A DNA stretch of 64,000 nt from Bradyrhizobium oligotrophicum S58 (GTDB taxonomy: Bacteria > Pseudomonadota > Alphaproteobacteria > Rhizobiales > Xanthobacteraceae). The stretch is from NCBI RefSeq assembly GCF_000344805.1, contig NC_020453.1, positions 4,683,001 to 4,747,000 of the forward strand. Direction: 5' to 3'. Numbering within the stretch: position 1 is the first letter of the stretch; every line of letters starts with the position of its first letter. Positions 17,666 through 27,250 of the stretch are shown here, one piece after another. Below the pieces are notes generated by a model. The model ran no database searches. It was given only the letters and a program-made list of their open reading frames with translations, and was not told where the DNA came from. The translations under genes were made by a program, and so were the position numbers.

Positions 17666-19222
17666 TCATTCCAGCTCGATCGCCTGGTAGGTGCCGGTCT
17701 CGTCGAGCGAGGTGCCCCAGATCTTGTGCGAGGCCTGGTGCTCGGCGCGTCCGAAGGAGAGCGTGCTGCCGAGGCCGAGATCGATGCTCTGCATCGACTC
17801 CAGCGTGTCGACCAGCCGTTCGGTCTCGAGCGGCGTCGTCTGCTTCAGCGCCTGGATCAGGATGCTCGCCGAGATGAAGCCTTCGAGCGAGGTGTAGTCC
17901 GGCGCTTCGCCGGGGAAGTACTTCTCCAGCGCGGTCTTGTAGTCGAGCACGAGGCTCGAATAGCCGGCCACCGACGGGACGCCCTGGGTGACGATGACGC
18001 CATTGGTGTATTTGGCCCCGAGCAGCTTCAACTCGGCCGCCAGCGACGACGAGCCGACGGCGGAGATGTTGGCGTAGATCAACCCCGGAACCGCCTCGTG
18101 GGTCTTTTCGATGAACTTCGCGGCCGCGCGGTCGGTTGCGATCATGATCACGGCCTTGATCGCCGGCTTGGTCTGCGCCTTCAGCTTGCCGACGGCCTCG
18201 TCGACATCCAGCGTGCCGCGCGGAAAGCCGTAGCGGATGATCGGATCGTTGATGCCGAGCGAGCGGAACGCCTTGGCGACGCCGTTGGCGCCGTCATCGC
18301 CATAGGCATCGTTCTGCGCGAACACGGCGATCTGCTTGGCCGGGATCCGCTTCACCTTCATCAGGTAACGCACGATCGCGGCGGTTTCTTCCGCATAGCT
18401 CGCACGATAGTTGAACACGTAACGGTCGGGCGGATCGCGGCGGACGACGGCGGAGCCGCTATAGGGCGCAAAGAACAGCGCGCGGCGCTCCAGCGCATAG
18501 GGAATCGCGATCGCGTTGTTCGCCGTCCCCATGTTGCCGATGAAGCCGAACACCTGGTCCTTCTCGTAGAGCTGGGTCATTGCGCCAAGCGTCCGGGTGG
18601 GATCATAGCCGTCGTCGGCCGCAATCAGCCGCAGCTTGCGGCCGTTGATGCCGCCGGCGTCATTGGCGCGGGCGAACGCGGTCTCGATCCCGAGCTTCAT
18701 CTGGCGCGCCGGCTCCTTGCGAACGCCGGAAAAGGGAATGACGGTGCCGAAGCGGATCTCGGTGTCGCTGACGCCATGCGCGAGCGGGGGCGGCAGGTTG
18801 GCGGTGGGCTGTGTCGCCGCGGCCGCAGTCGAGGGCGCCAGCGCCAGGGACAGCGTGGGAGCTGACGACTGCTGCTGGCTGAGCGACCGCTCGAGCTCCG
18901 CCAATTGGCGTTCCGCGGTCTGGCAGTTCACCTGCGAGGACGCGACCCGGCCGCGCCCCTCGGCGATGAAGCTGTTGAAGCTGCGGATCAGCCCATCGCG
19001 CTCGCCGCCATTCGAAGAGCCCTGGCGGATCACTTCGCTGAACTGATCGATGATGGTCTGGACACGTCCCTGGGCAATCTCGCGGCAGGTCGCGGCCTGG
19101 CCGACGACAGGGCCGACACGGGAGGCGAGATCACGAACGACATCGGGGGAAATGGGAGCGGCGGAAGCGGCAGGTAGGAAGAAGCAAGTTCCGAGAAGGA
19201 GCGCACACCAGCGAACGGTCAT
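17666..19222 (-). CDS. Branched-chain amino acid-type ABC substrate-binding protein with N-terminal extension
   Basis: A 518-residue exported protein. Residues 1-21 are a signal peptide (ending ASA). Residues about 150-515 are a LivK-type binding fold: RFGTVIPFSGVRKEP, GIETAFARANDAGGINGRKL, DDGYDPTRTL, FGFIGNMGTANN. In between lies an extension of roughly 125 residues that is mostly helical with two cysteines (ATCREIA and VNCQTAERQL) and a coiled-coil-like AERQLAELERSLSQQQ. No permease or ATPase gene is adjacent, so it may serve a distant transporter or a sensory role. Ligand unknown. Confidence 0.85.
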   Translation of the reverse strand: MTVRWCALLLGTCFFLPAASAAPISPDVVRDLASRVGPVVGQAATCREIAQGRVQTIIDQFSEVIRQGSSNGGERDGLIRSFNSFIAEGRGRVASSQVNCQTAERQLAELERSLSQQQSSAPTLSLALAPSTAAAATQPTANLPPPLAHGVSDTEIRFGTVIPFSGVRKEPARQMKLGIETAFARANDAGGINGRKLRLIAADDGYDPTRTLGAMTQLYEKDQVFGFIGNMGTANNAIAIPYALERRALFFAPYSGSAVVRRDPPDRYVFNYRASYAEETAAIVRYLMKVKRIPAKQIAVFAQNDAYGDDGANGVAKAFRSLGINDPIIRYGFPRGTLDVDEAVGKLKAQTKPAIKAVIMIATDRAAAKFIEKTHEAVPGLIYANISAVGSSSLAAELKLLGAKYTNGVIVTQGVPSVAGYSSLVLDYKTALEKYFPGEAPDYTSLEGFISASILIQALKQTTPLETERLVDTLESMQSIDLGLGSTLSFGRAEHQASHKIWGTSLDETGTYQAIELE

Positions 19223-19800
19223 TTTGAACTATCCGTCTTCTTTTGATTGGTTGGCTATGTTCACTACATGAGTCAGACAGGTTTTCTATTAAGGACAGGT
19301 TGCATGACACCGCAACCTCCATTCGGCCGAGCCTTCTCGCTCCGCGTTTGCTGCGCGCAGCGTCGCGCCCTTGTTCGAGCTGCGTCCTACAAGACTCCGA
19401 ACTAACAACGGGTGCTATCGATTGATATTCAGAATCAACGCTTTGCCGTGCTGTTCCCGGACCTGCCCCGCGTGCGCTTCAGCGACATGCGCGCGATGAT
19501 CCGACGCATGCGGGCCTGCTCGCACGCGGTCAGACGACGGGCATGAAGTTATCTGCAGACTTAATCAGCGTTGACGGGAGAAGATAGAATGCGCGGGAAC
19601 GCCTTGAAGGCTGGATCACCTTGCGCTGGAACCATCGCGAGGTCGGCCATTGGCCGCCCGTTCGCAGCAGCCGGCCGCGTCGCGGTGCGACGAGCCGTAG
19701 CCCGGATGAGCGAAGCGATATCCGGGGCCTCACGAGCCGTGGGGGTGAACCCGGATGTCGCTTCGCTCATCCGGGCTACGGGTCGAAGGCGCCTGCCGAA
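19223..19800. other. Intergenic region with REP element
   Basis: About 580 bases between the binding-protein gene and the 3' end of aspS. The left part is less GC-rich and should hold the promoter for the leftward gene. A short frame at 19412-19546 (GTG start, 44 residues, with LFPDLPRVRFSDMRAMIRR) may be a remnant or small protein, but I cannot support it. The right end carries the palindromic element at 19696-19780. Confidence 0.4.
19696..19780. repeat. REP-like palindrome downstream of aspS
   Basis: A long imperfect inverted repeat: CGTAGCCCGGATGAGCGAAG (19696-19715) continuing to CCGGG, mirrored by CTTCGCTCATCCGGGCTACG (19761-19780) preceded by CCCGGATGTCG. The 20-bp outer arms are exact reverse complements. 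This GTAGCCCGGATGAGCGAAGC sequence type is a common repetitive extragenic palindrome in proteobacteria. It sits just past the aspS stop and may stabilise or end that transcript. Confidence 0.75.
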
Positions 19801-21573
19801 CTACTTGTTCGGCAGGTTGGTCTTGATGTGCAGCTCGCGGAGCTGCTTGGTCGAGGCTTCCGACGGCGCGCCCATCAGCAGGTCCATGGCCTGCTGGTTC
19901 ATCGGGAACAGCGAGATCTCGCGCAGATTGGTGGTGCCGCAGAGCAGCATGACGATGCGGTCAACGCCCGCGGCCATGCCGCCATGCGGCGGGGCGCCGT
20001 ACTGGAAGGCACGGTACATGCCGCCGAAACGGTCGACGACCTCCTGCTCGCCGTAGCCGGCGATCTCGAACGCCTTCACCATCGCTTCCGGCTTGTGGTT
20101 GCGGATGCCGCCCGAGGCGATCTCGTAGCCGTTGCAGGTGATGTCGTACTGGAACGCCTTGATGGTCAGCGGGTCCTGGGTCTGCAGCGCCTCCAGGCCA
20201 CCTTGCGGCATCGAGAACGGGTTGTGCGAGAAGTCGACCTTCTTGTCGTCCTCATTGTACTCATACATCGGGAAGTCGACGATCCAGGCGAGCTTGAACT
20301 GATCCTTGTCGGCGAGGTTCAGCTCATCCGAGACCTTGTTGCGGGCGAGGCCTGCGAACTTCCAGAACTTGTCAGGATCGCCGGCGACGAAGAAGGCCGC
20401 ATCACCTTCCTTGGTGCCGATCTGGCTGCGGATCGCAGCGGTGCGCTCCGGACCGATGTTGTTGGCGAGCGGACCCGCGCCCTCGCCGCCCTCGCGCCAC
20501 ATGATGTAGCCGAGGCCGGGCTGGCCTTCGCCCTGCGCCCAGGAGTTCATGCGGTCGCAGAACGCACGTGAGCCGCCACCCGGTGCCGGGATCGCCCAGA
20601 CCTGGTTCTTGGGGTCCTCGAGCATGCGCGCGAACACCTTGAAGCCGGAGCCGCGGAAGTGCTCGGAGACATCGGCCATCTCGATCGGGTTGCGCAAATC
20701 GGGCTTGTCGGAGCCGTATTTGCGGATCGCCTCGGCGAACGGGATGCGGGCCCAGTTCTTGGTCACCGGCTTGCCCTTGGCGAAATCCTCGAACACGCCG
20801 GTGATGACCGGCTCCATCGCCGCGAACACGTCCTCCTGGGTGACGAAGCTCATCTCGACGTCGAGCTGATAGAACTCGCCCGGCAGGCGGTCGGCGCGCG
20901 GGTCCTCGTCGCGGAAGCACGGCGCAATCTGGAAGTAGCGGTCGAAGCCCGACATCATCAAGAGCTGCTTGTACTGCTGCGGCGCCTGCGGCAGCGCGTA
21001 GAACTTGCCGGGATGGATGCGCGACGGCACCAGGAAGTCGCGCGCCCCCTCGGGCGAGGACGCGGTCAGGATCGGCGTCTGGAATTCGAAGAAGCCCTGC
21101 TCCTTCATCCGCCGGCGCATCGAATCGATGATGGCGCCGCGGGTCATGATGTTCTGGTGCAGCTTCTCACGGCGCAAATCGAGGAAGCGGTACTTCAGCC
21201 GGATGTCCTCAGGGTACTCCTGCTCGCCGAACACCGGCAGCGGCAGCTCCGCGGCGGGGCCCAGCACCTCGATGTCGGCGACGTAGAGCTCGACCTGCCC
21301 GGTCGGCAGCTCGGCATTGTCAGTGCCTTCGGGGCGGTGACGCACCTTGCCTTCCATGCGCACGACCCATTCCGAGCGCAGCTTCTCGGCGAGGCTGAAC
21401 GCCTTGGAGTCGGGATCGACCACGCATTGGGTGATGCCGTAATGGTCGCGCAGATCGACGAACAGCACGCCGCCATGGTCGCGGATGCGATGGCACCAGC
21501 CGGACAGCCGGACCGTCTCTCCGATGTTGCTGTCGCGGAGCGCGCCGCAGGTATGGGTCCGGTAGCGATGCAT
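19801..21573 (-). CDS. aspS: Aspartyl-tRNA synthetase
   Basis: A 590-residue class II synthetase of the bacterial type, charging tRNA-Asp. The start is placed at the ATG ending at 21573 ([13 protein letters not shown]), the usual N-terminus of the family; the frame stays open further upstream but that part is not family-like. Order: OB-fold anticodon-binding domain (about 1-105, [20 protein letters not shown]), catalytic core with motif 2 ([19 protein letters not shown]), the bacterial GAD insertion (about 290-420), and motif 3 near the C-terminus ([14 protein letters not shown]). It may also charge tRNA-Asn if the organism uses the GatCAB route, which cannot be settled here. Confidence 0.96.
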   Translation of the reverse strand: MHRYRTHTCGALRDSNIGETVRLSGWCHRIRDHGGVLFVDLRDHYGITQCVVDPDSKAFSLAEKLRSEWVVRMEGKVRHRPEGTDNAELPTGQVELYVADIEVLGPAAELPLPVFGEQEYPEDIRLKYRFLDLRREKLHQNIMTRGAIIDSMRRRMKEQGFFEFQTPILTASSPEGARDFLVPSRIHPGKFYALPQAPQQYKQLLMMSGFDRYFQIAPCFRDEDPRADRLPGEFYQLDVEMSFVTQEDVFAAMEPVITGVFEDFAKGKPVTKNWARIPFAEAIRKYGSDKPDLRNPIEMADVSEHFRGSGFKVFARMLEDPKNQVWAIPAPGGGSRAFCDRMNSWAQGEGQPGLGYIMWREGGEGAGPLANNIGPERTAAIRSQIGTKEGDAAFFVAGDPDKFWKFAGLARNKVSDELNLADKDQFKLAWIVDFPMYEYNEDDKKVDFSHNPFSMPQGGLEALQTQDPLTIKAFQYDITCNGYEIASGGIRNHKPEAMVKAFEIAGYGEQEVVDRFGGMYRAFQYGAPPHGGMAAGVDRIVMLLCGTTNLREISLFPMNQQAMDLLMGAPSEASTKQLRELHIKTNLPNK

Positions 21574-21875
21574 GGTCGTCCTGAAACTAGATTTGAAAAG
21601 GGAATCGGCGCACGTTTGGATGGAGCTGCCTGCGCGTCCGTTTAGCCGAGCCACTTGCACACGGCAACCAACTGTCTGGGGTCAAATCGACTGAAGTCAC
21701 GCTAACCTCTCAGGTTTCGACGATGTTCACAGAAAACATACCAAATGTAGTACCTTCGGGTCACAGAATGCCTTATTCAACCCAACCTGCGTCAGAATCT
21801 GAGTCTTGAGTAACCGTGCAGATCGGCGTAAATATGTTCGCCATTTGTTCTAAACCTGAGCACGGGATAGCACCC
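21574..21875. other. Upstream region between aspS and the AT-rich cassette
   Basis: About 300 bases between divergent genes. Base composition drops from GC-rich to AT-rich near 21660-21720. This transition marks the left edge of the foreign-looking segment. It should contain both the aspS promoter and the cassette promoter; no repeat, tRNA or recombination site was recognised. Confidence 0.4.
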
Positions 21876-22343
21876 ATGGAACTACACTCTTCCGATGCAA
21901 TCACTATCGATGCATTCTGCGCAGCATTTGTTTCTGCGCTAGTGGCGAACGGCATTACTTCGATCAGGCCTAGAAGCGGCTCTGCCCGCCGCGGCTTCCA
22001 AGCCGTCTTGAACAAACTTGACAAAATAATTGCTGAAACTAACGATAAAGATACATTGTACGATTTGCTTAAGATACGTACCTCGCTCGCCCCAGGGCTA
22101 AGCGGGTCTTACGATAATTTCGAAGCTCATCTTCGTGGGCTTCAGACCAGCATGGTGTCCTCCCCAAATCCTGCGTTTGCTGACCTCCGTTTCAACGTCT
22201 CTCCATCATATGCTCAAAGCGCGTTAGATCGTCTCGACAAGAGATGGTCCGAGCTTGCAAAATCAGCTGCAAAAGAATTTGAAATGTTAGGGAAAGAAAT
22301 GTCGGCGTCCGATGAAAGACAATACGGACTTTCCAGCACTTGA
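21876..22343 (+). CDS. Unknown protein, partner of the HD-PRTase fusion
   Basis: A 155-residue cytoplasmic protein matching no family I know. It is mostly helical, with SARRGFQAVLNKLDKIIAE, KDTLYDLLKIRTSLAPG and YAQSALDRLDKRWSELAKS as amphipathic segments. No signal peptide or membrane span. Three starts are possible: GTG 21816, ATG 21834 and ATG 21876. I use 21876 because GGGAT lies about 10 bases upstream and the others have nothing, but support is weak. The 3' end overlaps the next gene by 32 bases in another frame, a strong sign of coupled translation. Codon use is AT-rich like its partner and unlike aspS or selO. Likely a regulator or subunit of the downstream enzyme, by arrangement only. 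Confidence 0.6.
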   Translation: MELHSSDAITIDAFCAAFVSALVANGITSIRPRSGSARRGFQAVLNKLDKIIAETNDKDTLYDLLKIRTSLAPGLSGSYDNFEAHLRGLQTSMVSSPNPAFADLRFNVSPSYAQSALDRLDKRWSELAKSAAKEFEMLGKEMSASDERQYGLSST

Positions 22344-25293
22344 TACATTCCTGGAGATCGAGAGGCTTCTCTTTCTGGGCAAGGCCCCAGAGGGGCTGCT
22401 TGATTTCGAAAAGGGGTTAAATTCCGCTTTTGATCGCTTAGGTTTCACGGACTCATACGTCACGTCTCAAACAGACAGATTTGATGATCCCAGATGGCCG
22501 GATCACGCAACCGTTGAAAAGCAAGCCGCTCATGTTTCGAAAGTAGTCAAAGATATAATTTGGGGAATGATCGAACTCGATCGTACCACAGTAGCGATCT
22601 TAGATTCACCTATACTACAGCGCCTCCGATACATTCGCCAAAACGGCTTTACATACCTTGTTTATCCGTCAGCTTCCCACGCGAGACTTGAACACTCGCT
22701 GGGTGTGCATGCGGTTGTATCAAAATACATTGCCAGCATAAACGCGAGCACGAAGCAACCGAGGCAATTTTCCGACGGACTAACGTCGCATGAGATTTGC
22801 GAAACTTTATCGCTCGATCTCAAGCATGCCGCCATTCTGCACGATATCGGGCACTTTCCTCTATCACACGTCCTGGAAAAGATCTTCGAGTCCGAGCCCA
22901 TCAAGTTCCAAATCGGCGGCAGTTCGATCAGAGACTTCGAAATTTGCCTTATGAAAAAGCTCCCCAACAGCGACTCTCAACTCAGCGAGAAGCTTAGTAT
23001 TGCCATATTGCTCTCACCACGATTTAAGCGATTCTACACCGCGCTCCGGAAAGACAAATGGGCCTACCTGCGAGTAGCTTGCCTAATATCTGGCACACCA
23101 CTCGATCCAAACCTTCCAGGCTACAGCCAATTAATTTCAGGCTCGGTGGATTGCGACAAGGTCGACTATCTGCTGCGCGACTCGACTATGTGCAACGTTC
23201 CGGTCGCCATTGACCAAACCCGTCTTTTCCTAAGCTCGACACTGATTGAATGCACCGGAACTACAACTCAGAAACTCGCAGATAGAGGAGTATTGAATCT
23301 TCAAGACGCAGATCTTGATCGTCCAGCCCGCATACTTGTTCTTAACAGCGCTGGAGTCGATACTATCGAGGAAATCGCTTTTGCGAGAGCCACTCTCTAC
23401 GAGAGAGTTTATAGACATCCGGTGACACGCAATGCAGAACGAATGCTTGCAGTGGCAATATTCAACGCAGCAATCGAGACGGAGGACGAGGATTGGAGTG
23501 AAGTCCTCACTTCGTTTACCGAAACCGACGATACGCTTTTAGACAGACTCCTCAAAACAAAATGCACGTCTGCCCAGCAGCTAGCTCAAAAACTGAGAGG
23601 ACGAAACCTACCAAAGCGGGCCTTTGCATTTTCTCCAGACTTCTACGCTCCGATAGTACCGTACGTTAGCATATTTTCTGGATTGAGCGCAGCAGACGCC
23701 GCGCCATTTTATCACCACGAAGTCACTTCCAAGGACCCGTTTCACGAAATAGTACAGGGGCTAAAAGAGAAATCTAAAACATTTAGGTCCAGCAAAATCC
23801 ATTTGGAACTCGAACAACGCATTGCCCACGAAGCTCTGATCATTGCAAGCGAACTAAGCAAAAAGGGAACTGCCACGCCTGTGGGCACCCCAATTGTTTT
23901 CTTCATCCCCCTCCCCGACCACAGCTCAACGCCAACTTCCTGCGCTATATTTACTCACGAAGGCGAACTCGAAAGCTCTGGAGACTACTCGCGAGCCCAG
24001 CAGTTGATTAGCGCGAAGGAAATTGGTCGCTCAATCGGCTTTGTAAACTGCTCTCCCGACTGGGCCGAAATCGTATTTCTCGCTGCCCAGCGCGTTTTGT
24101 ATGACTATTTTGGAAACGATATCGGGCAAATGGATATAGATCTGCGATTCGGAAAAATCTCCGATAGCTCGCACGCGCGACTTGTCCAAGTCCGAGTTCT
24201 AAAGCGATTTTACATTGCGGAGAGCTTAGCAGCTCGCCGCTGCCGACTTGATCGCAAGACTTTAACGTCCTATCGTGAAAAGCTTTCCAAAACGGGGTAC
24301 TACGACAAGAAGCCTCGTTTAGCGGTCCCAGAGAGACGCACGACGAATATCGAGGATATTGCCGATCGCTTCAAAGAGTTTTCTGGGCAGTACAATTGGC
24401 AGGTAACCGTCGAAACAGTTCGCCAGTTTTTGAATCAGTTCCCACCAAGATTCCGGGAGGATGCCCGCAGACTTTTGGCTTCTCTTAGTTTTCTCAATCG
24501 GGAGACCGCGAGCGCCTTGCTACAAGAAGCGGTTGAAAAGACAATACAAGCCATTCGTCAAGACGACGAAGCCCAAACGATTCATTTAGTTCCGCTTGCA
24601 GGCACCAGCGCTCATATGGCGCTCGAGCTTCTTAAGCAGGAATTTCGGCAAGACCTGCGCCTCATCGGAATTAGAATTCACAAGTCTGTCCATGAGATGC
24701 TCGGCGTTGCCAAGCCCGGAGAGAATGTCATATTTGTTGATGACAATATTAGTTCCGGCACGCAGTTTTCGGCGCAACTGCTCAGGTGGCTCGGCCTACA
24801 AGACAAGAGCGATAAGGCCGAGGTCCGCAAAGAAGCAGGCATCGAGTTTTTCGAGCTTGATGATAATGCCAAATCTCGGCTGCGAGAGCTGAAAGTTAGA
24901 CTATGCACTTGCGTAGGTAAGGATGATAGTTACGGCAATGTAGAACGACACTTAGCTTTTGTTGACGCTGGCCTGAAATTTCTGGGACTGTCCTACGGGA
25001 GAGCATTGGCAGCTGACCCGCTTAGTCCGACTGAAATTGCCCCAGCTTTCTTGGATTTCTTACGTCACGTTGGAGAGGAATGTATTCGCTCGGTTTCCGA
25101 ACTCCCAGTCATTGACGACGTCTGTCGATCCAAAGCTCTCGGCTATGGAAACACTCAAGGTCGAACCGTTACGCTTTGGAACGTGCCAACTTCGACATTT
25201 ACTGCGCTGTGGTGCCCTGGGATTGTGGATGATGAACCTTGGTTTCCCTTATTTGTAAGACGCGGCTATGCGGATAGGCTGGTGGTTGCATAA
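22312..25293 (+). CDS. HD phosphohydrolase-phosphoribosyltransferase fusion protein
   Basis: A 993-residue protein. The N-terminal third is a SAMHD1/dGTPase-type HD domain: RLRYIRQNGFTYLVYPSASH, RLEHSLGVH (H128), HDIGHFPLSH (H177, D178, H181) and SVDCDKVDYLLRDS. These line up with the human SAMHD1 metal and substrate residues H167, H206, D207, D311 (here D282), K312 (K283) and Y315 (Y286). The middle (about 330-780) is not recognised. Residues about 775-900 resemble a type I phosphoribosyltransferase: the PRPP loop VIFVDDNISSGTQ at 806-818 follows a hydrophobic strand and precedes a helix. HD enzymes of this type hydrolyse dNTPs; PRTases join or split base and PRPP. Together a nucleotide-directed activity is likely. 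No helicase, nuclease or toxin domain seen. Base content is about half GC, much lower than its flanks. Confidence 0.78.
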   Translation: MKDNTDFPALDTFLEIERLLFLGKAPEGLLDFEKGLNSAFDRLGFTDSYVTSQTDRFDDPRWPDHATVEKQAAHVSKVVKDIIWGMIELDRTTVAILDSPILQRLRYIRQNGFTYLVYPSASHARLEHSLGVHAVVSKYIASINASTKQPRQFSDGLTSHEICETLSLDLKHAAILHDIGHFPLSHVLEKIFESEPIKFQIGGSSIRDFEICLMKKLPNSDSQLSEKLSIAILLSPRFKRFYTALRKDKWAYLRVACLISGTPLDPNLPGYSQLISGSVDCDKVDYLLRDSTMCNVPVAIDQTRLFLSSTLIECTGTTTQKLADRGVLNLQDADLDRPARILVLNSAGVDTIEEIAFARATLYERVYRHPVTRNAERMLAVAIFNAAIETEDEDWSEVLTSFTETDDTLLDRLLKTKCTSAQQLAQKLRGRNLPKRAFAFSPDFYAPIVPYVSIFSGLSAADAAPFYHHEVTSKDPFHEIVQGLKEKSKTFRSSKIHLELEQRIAHEALIIASELSKKGTATPVGTPIVFFIPLPDHSSTPTSCAIFTHEGELESSGDYSRAQQLISAKEIGRSIGFVNCSPDWAEIVFLAAQRVLYDYFGNDIGQMDIDLRFGKISDSSHARLVQVRVLKRFYIAESLAARRCRLDRKTLTSYREKLSKTGYYDKKPRLAVPERRTTNIEDIADRFKEFSGQYNWQVTVETVRQFLNQFPPRFREDARRLLASLSFLNRETASALLQEAVEKTIQAIRQDDEAQTIHLVPLAGTSAHMALELLKQEFRQDLRLIGIRIHKSVHEMLGVAKPGENVIFVDDNISSGTQFSAQLLRWLGLQDKSDKAEVRKEAGIEFFELDDNAKSRLRELKVRLCTCVGKDDSYGNVERHLAFVDAGLKFLGLSYGRALAADPLSPTEIAPAFLDFLRHVGEECIRSVSELPVIDDVCRSKALGYGNTQGRTVTLWNVPTSTFTALWCPGIVDDEPWFPLFVRRGYADRLVVA

Positions 25294-25365
25294 CATAGCT
25301 TCAGCCGTGTCAAAATAGCACTCTAAGGGTATCGAAAAGCACGCCCATGTGCTTATTTGCCATCG

Positions 25366-26841
25366 ATGACTGTGCATTTCCCCTTCCAGAACTCCTACGC
25401 CGCGCTGCCGGACAATTTCTTTGCCCGGGTGGCGCCGACCCCCGTCGCCGCGCCCCGGCTGATCAAGCTCAATCGGCCGCTGGCCGAGGAGCTCGGGCTC
25501 GATCCGAAACAGCTGGAGACGGCCGAGGGGGCCGAGATCCTGGCCGGCAAGACCGTGCCCGAGGGGGCCGAGCCGATCGCGATGGCCTATGCCGGACACC
25601 AGTTCGGACATTTCGTGCCGCAGCTCGGCGACGGCCGGGCGATCCTGCTCGGCGAGGTCGTCGACCGCAACGGCGTCCGCCGCGACATCCAGCTCAAGGG
25701 CTCCGGCCCCACCCCGTTCTCCCGCCGCGGCGATGGCCGCGCGGCGCTGGGACCGGTGCTGCGCGAATACATCGTCAGCGAGGCGATGGCCGCGCTGGGC
25801 ATCCCGACCACCCGCTCGCTGGCGGCCGTCGTGACCGGCGAGCAGGTCAACCGCGGCATCGCCCTGCCCGGCGCCGTGCTGACGCGGGTCGCCACCAGCC
25901 ATATCCGGGTCGGCACCTTCCAGTATTTCGCGGCGCGCCAGGATACCGAGGCGGTGCGCCGGCTCGCCGACCACGTCATCAGCCGGCACTATCCGGATCT
26001 CGCCGGCACCGAGCGGCCGTATCACGCTTTGCTCGACGCGGTGATCGCGCGGCAGGCCAAGCTGATCGCGGACTGGCTGCTGATCGGCTTCATCCATGGC
26101 GTCATGAACACCGACAACACGTCGGTCTCGGGCGAGACCATCGATTACGGCCCATGCGCCTTCATGGACAGCTATGATCCGAAGCAGGTGTTCTCCTCGA
26201 TCGACGAGTTCGGCCGCTACGCCTTCGCCAATCAGCCGCGCATCGCGATGTGGAACCTGACCCGGCTGGCCGAATGCCTGCTGCCGCTGTTCTCCGACGA
26301 CAAGGATCAGGCGATCAAGGACGCCGAAGCCGCGCTCGACGGTTTTGCCACTGATTTCACCGATGCGCATCAGGCGGGGCTGCGCCGCAAGCTCGGCCTG
26401 TTCACGCAACGCGAGGGCGATCAGCCGCTGGCGCAGGCGCTGTTCGACGCGATGGCCAACGCCAAGGCCGACTTCACCCTGACCTTCCGCCGCCTCAGCG
26501 ATGCCGCCGGCAGCGGTGATCTCAGCGAGGTCCGCGCCCTGTTCGAGGATCCCGCAGGCTTCGACGAATGGGCACAGCGCTGGCGGCAGCGGCTTGCCGA
26601 GGAGCCGCAGACCCCGGCCGAGCGGCGCGAGGCCATGCGCAAGGTCAATCCGGCCTTCATCCCGCGCAACCATCGCATCGAGGCGGTGATCACGGCAGCG
26701 GTCGAGAACGACGACTACAGGCCGTTCGAGGAGCTGCATGCCGTGCTGGCCAAGCCCTATGACGACCAGCCGGCATTCGCGACCTACACCGAGCCGCCCC
26801 AGCCGGAGGAGCGCGTGCTGCAGACCTTCTGCGGCACCTGA
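25366..26841 (+). CDS. selO: Protein adenylyltransferase SelO
   Basis: A 491-residue pseudokinase-fold enzyme of the SelO/YdiU family, full length. SelO transfers AMP to Ser, Thr or Tyr of target proteins and takes part in redox-stress responses. Hallmarks: [17 protein letters not shown] start (here [20 protein letters not shown]), [39 protein letters not shown] with the nucleotide lysine, [20 protein letters not shown], and the metal-binding [24 protein letters not shown]. The ATG at 25366 is used; a TTG three codons upstream is in frame, but no Shine-Dalgarno favours it. GC content jumps back to the genome norm here, marking the right edge of the AT-rich cassette. Confidence 0.94.
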   Translation: MTVHFPFQNSYAALPDNFFARVAPTPVAAPRLIKLNRPLAEELGLDPKQLETAEGAEILAGKTVPEGAEPIAMAYAGHQFGHFVPQLGDGRAILLGEVVDRNGVRRDIQLKGSGPTPFSRRGDGRAALGPVLREYIVSEAMAALGIPTTRSLAAVVTGEQVNRGIALPGAVLTRVATSHIRVGTFQYFAARQDTEAVRRLADHVISRHYPDLAGTERPYHALLDAVIARQAKLIADWLLIGFIHGVMNTDNTSVSGETIDYGPCAFMDSYDPKQVFSSIDEFGRYAFANQPRIAMWNLTRLAECLLPLFSDDKDQAIKDAEAALDGFATDFTDAHQAGLRRKLGLFTQREGDQPLAQALFDAMANAKADFTLTFRRLSDAAGSGDLSEVRALFEDPAGFDEWAQRWRQRLAEEPQTPAERREAMRKVNPAFIPRNHRIEAVITAAVENDDYRPFEELHAVLAKPYDDQPAFATYTEPPQPEERVLQTFCGT

Positions 26842-26951
26842 CACGCAGTCTTAACCTCGCGTCCACCATCGCCTGTACCGCGCCCGGGTCGTTAAGAAAC
26901 GCTCAACGCAGCCCCGACAAGTTGAAGCAACAGGTCGGGGAGGTCGCGAAC

Positions 26952-27062
26952 GTGGACGCGCTGGTGTTCGAATTCATGGGTCTGGCGATGATCGCCTTGT
27001 GCCTGATCGTGCTCGCCGTGCCCTCGGCGCGTCGGCCCTCGGGCCGGGTCAGGCATCACTGA
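26952..27062 (+). CDS. Single-span membrane microprotein
   Basis: A 36-residue reading frame with a GTG start. GGGGAGG at 26937-26943 sits 8 bases upstream, an unusually good Shine-Dalgarno. The protein is a short N-terminus, one hydrophobic span (FMGLAMIALCLIVLAV, residues 8-23), then a basic tail PSARRPSGRVRHH. The positive-inside rule suggests the tail is cytoplasmic. It lies alone in the 409-base gap between selO and rnd. No family recognised. The match of strong binding site, span and charged tail makes a real small membrane protein likely. Confidence 0.5.
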   Translation: MDALVFEFMGLAMIALCLIVLAVPSARRPSGRVRHH

Positions 27063-27250
27063 ACAGCGTTCTCGGCCGGGCGGCGGCAGGCCCCGCGTCA
27101 ACCATAGAGCGATCAGCCGACGCTTCGGCGCTTGCCTTCGCGCCCGATTGGGCCGACAAGCGCAACGAATTTATTCCCCGCCCTTTGCCGACACCCTTGA
27201 CTTGTCAGCGTTTTCGGACGACGGCGTAAGAGCCTCGTCATGGATCGTTC

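Noticed and set aside
21574..25365. A phage or integrative element around the AT-rich cassette
   Set aside because: No integrase, tRNA target, direct repeats or phage genes were found; only composition supports transfer.
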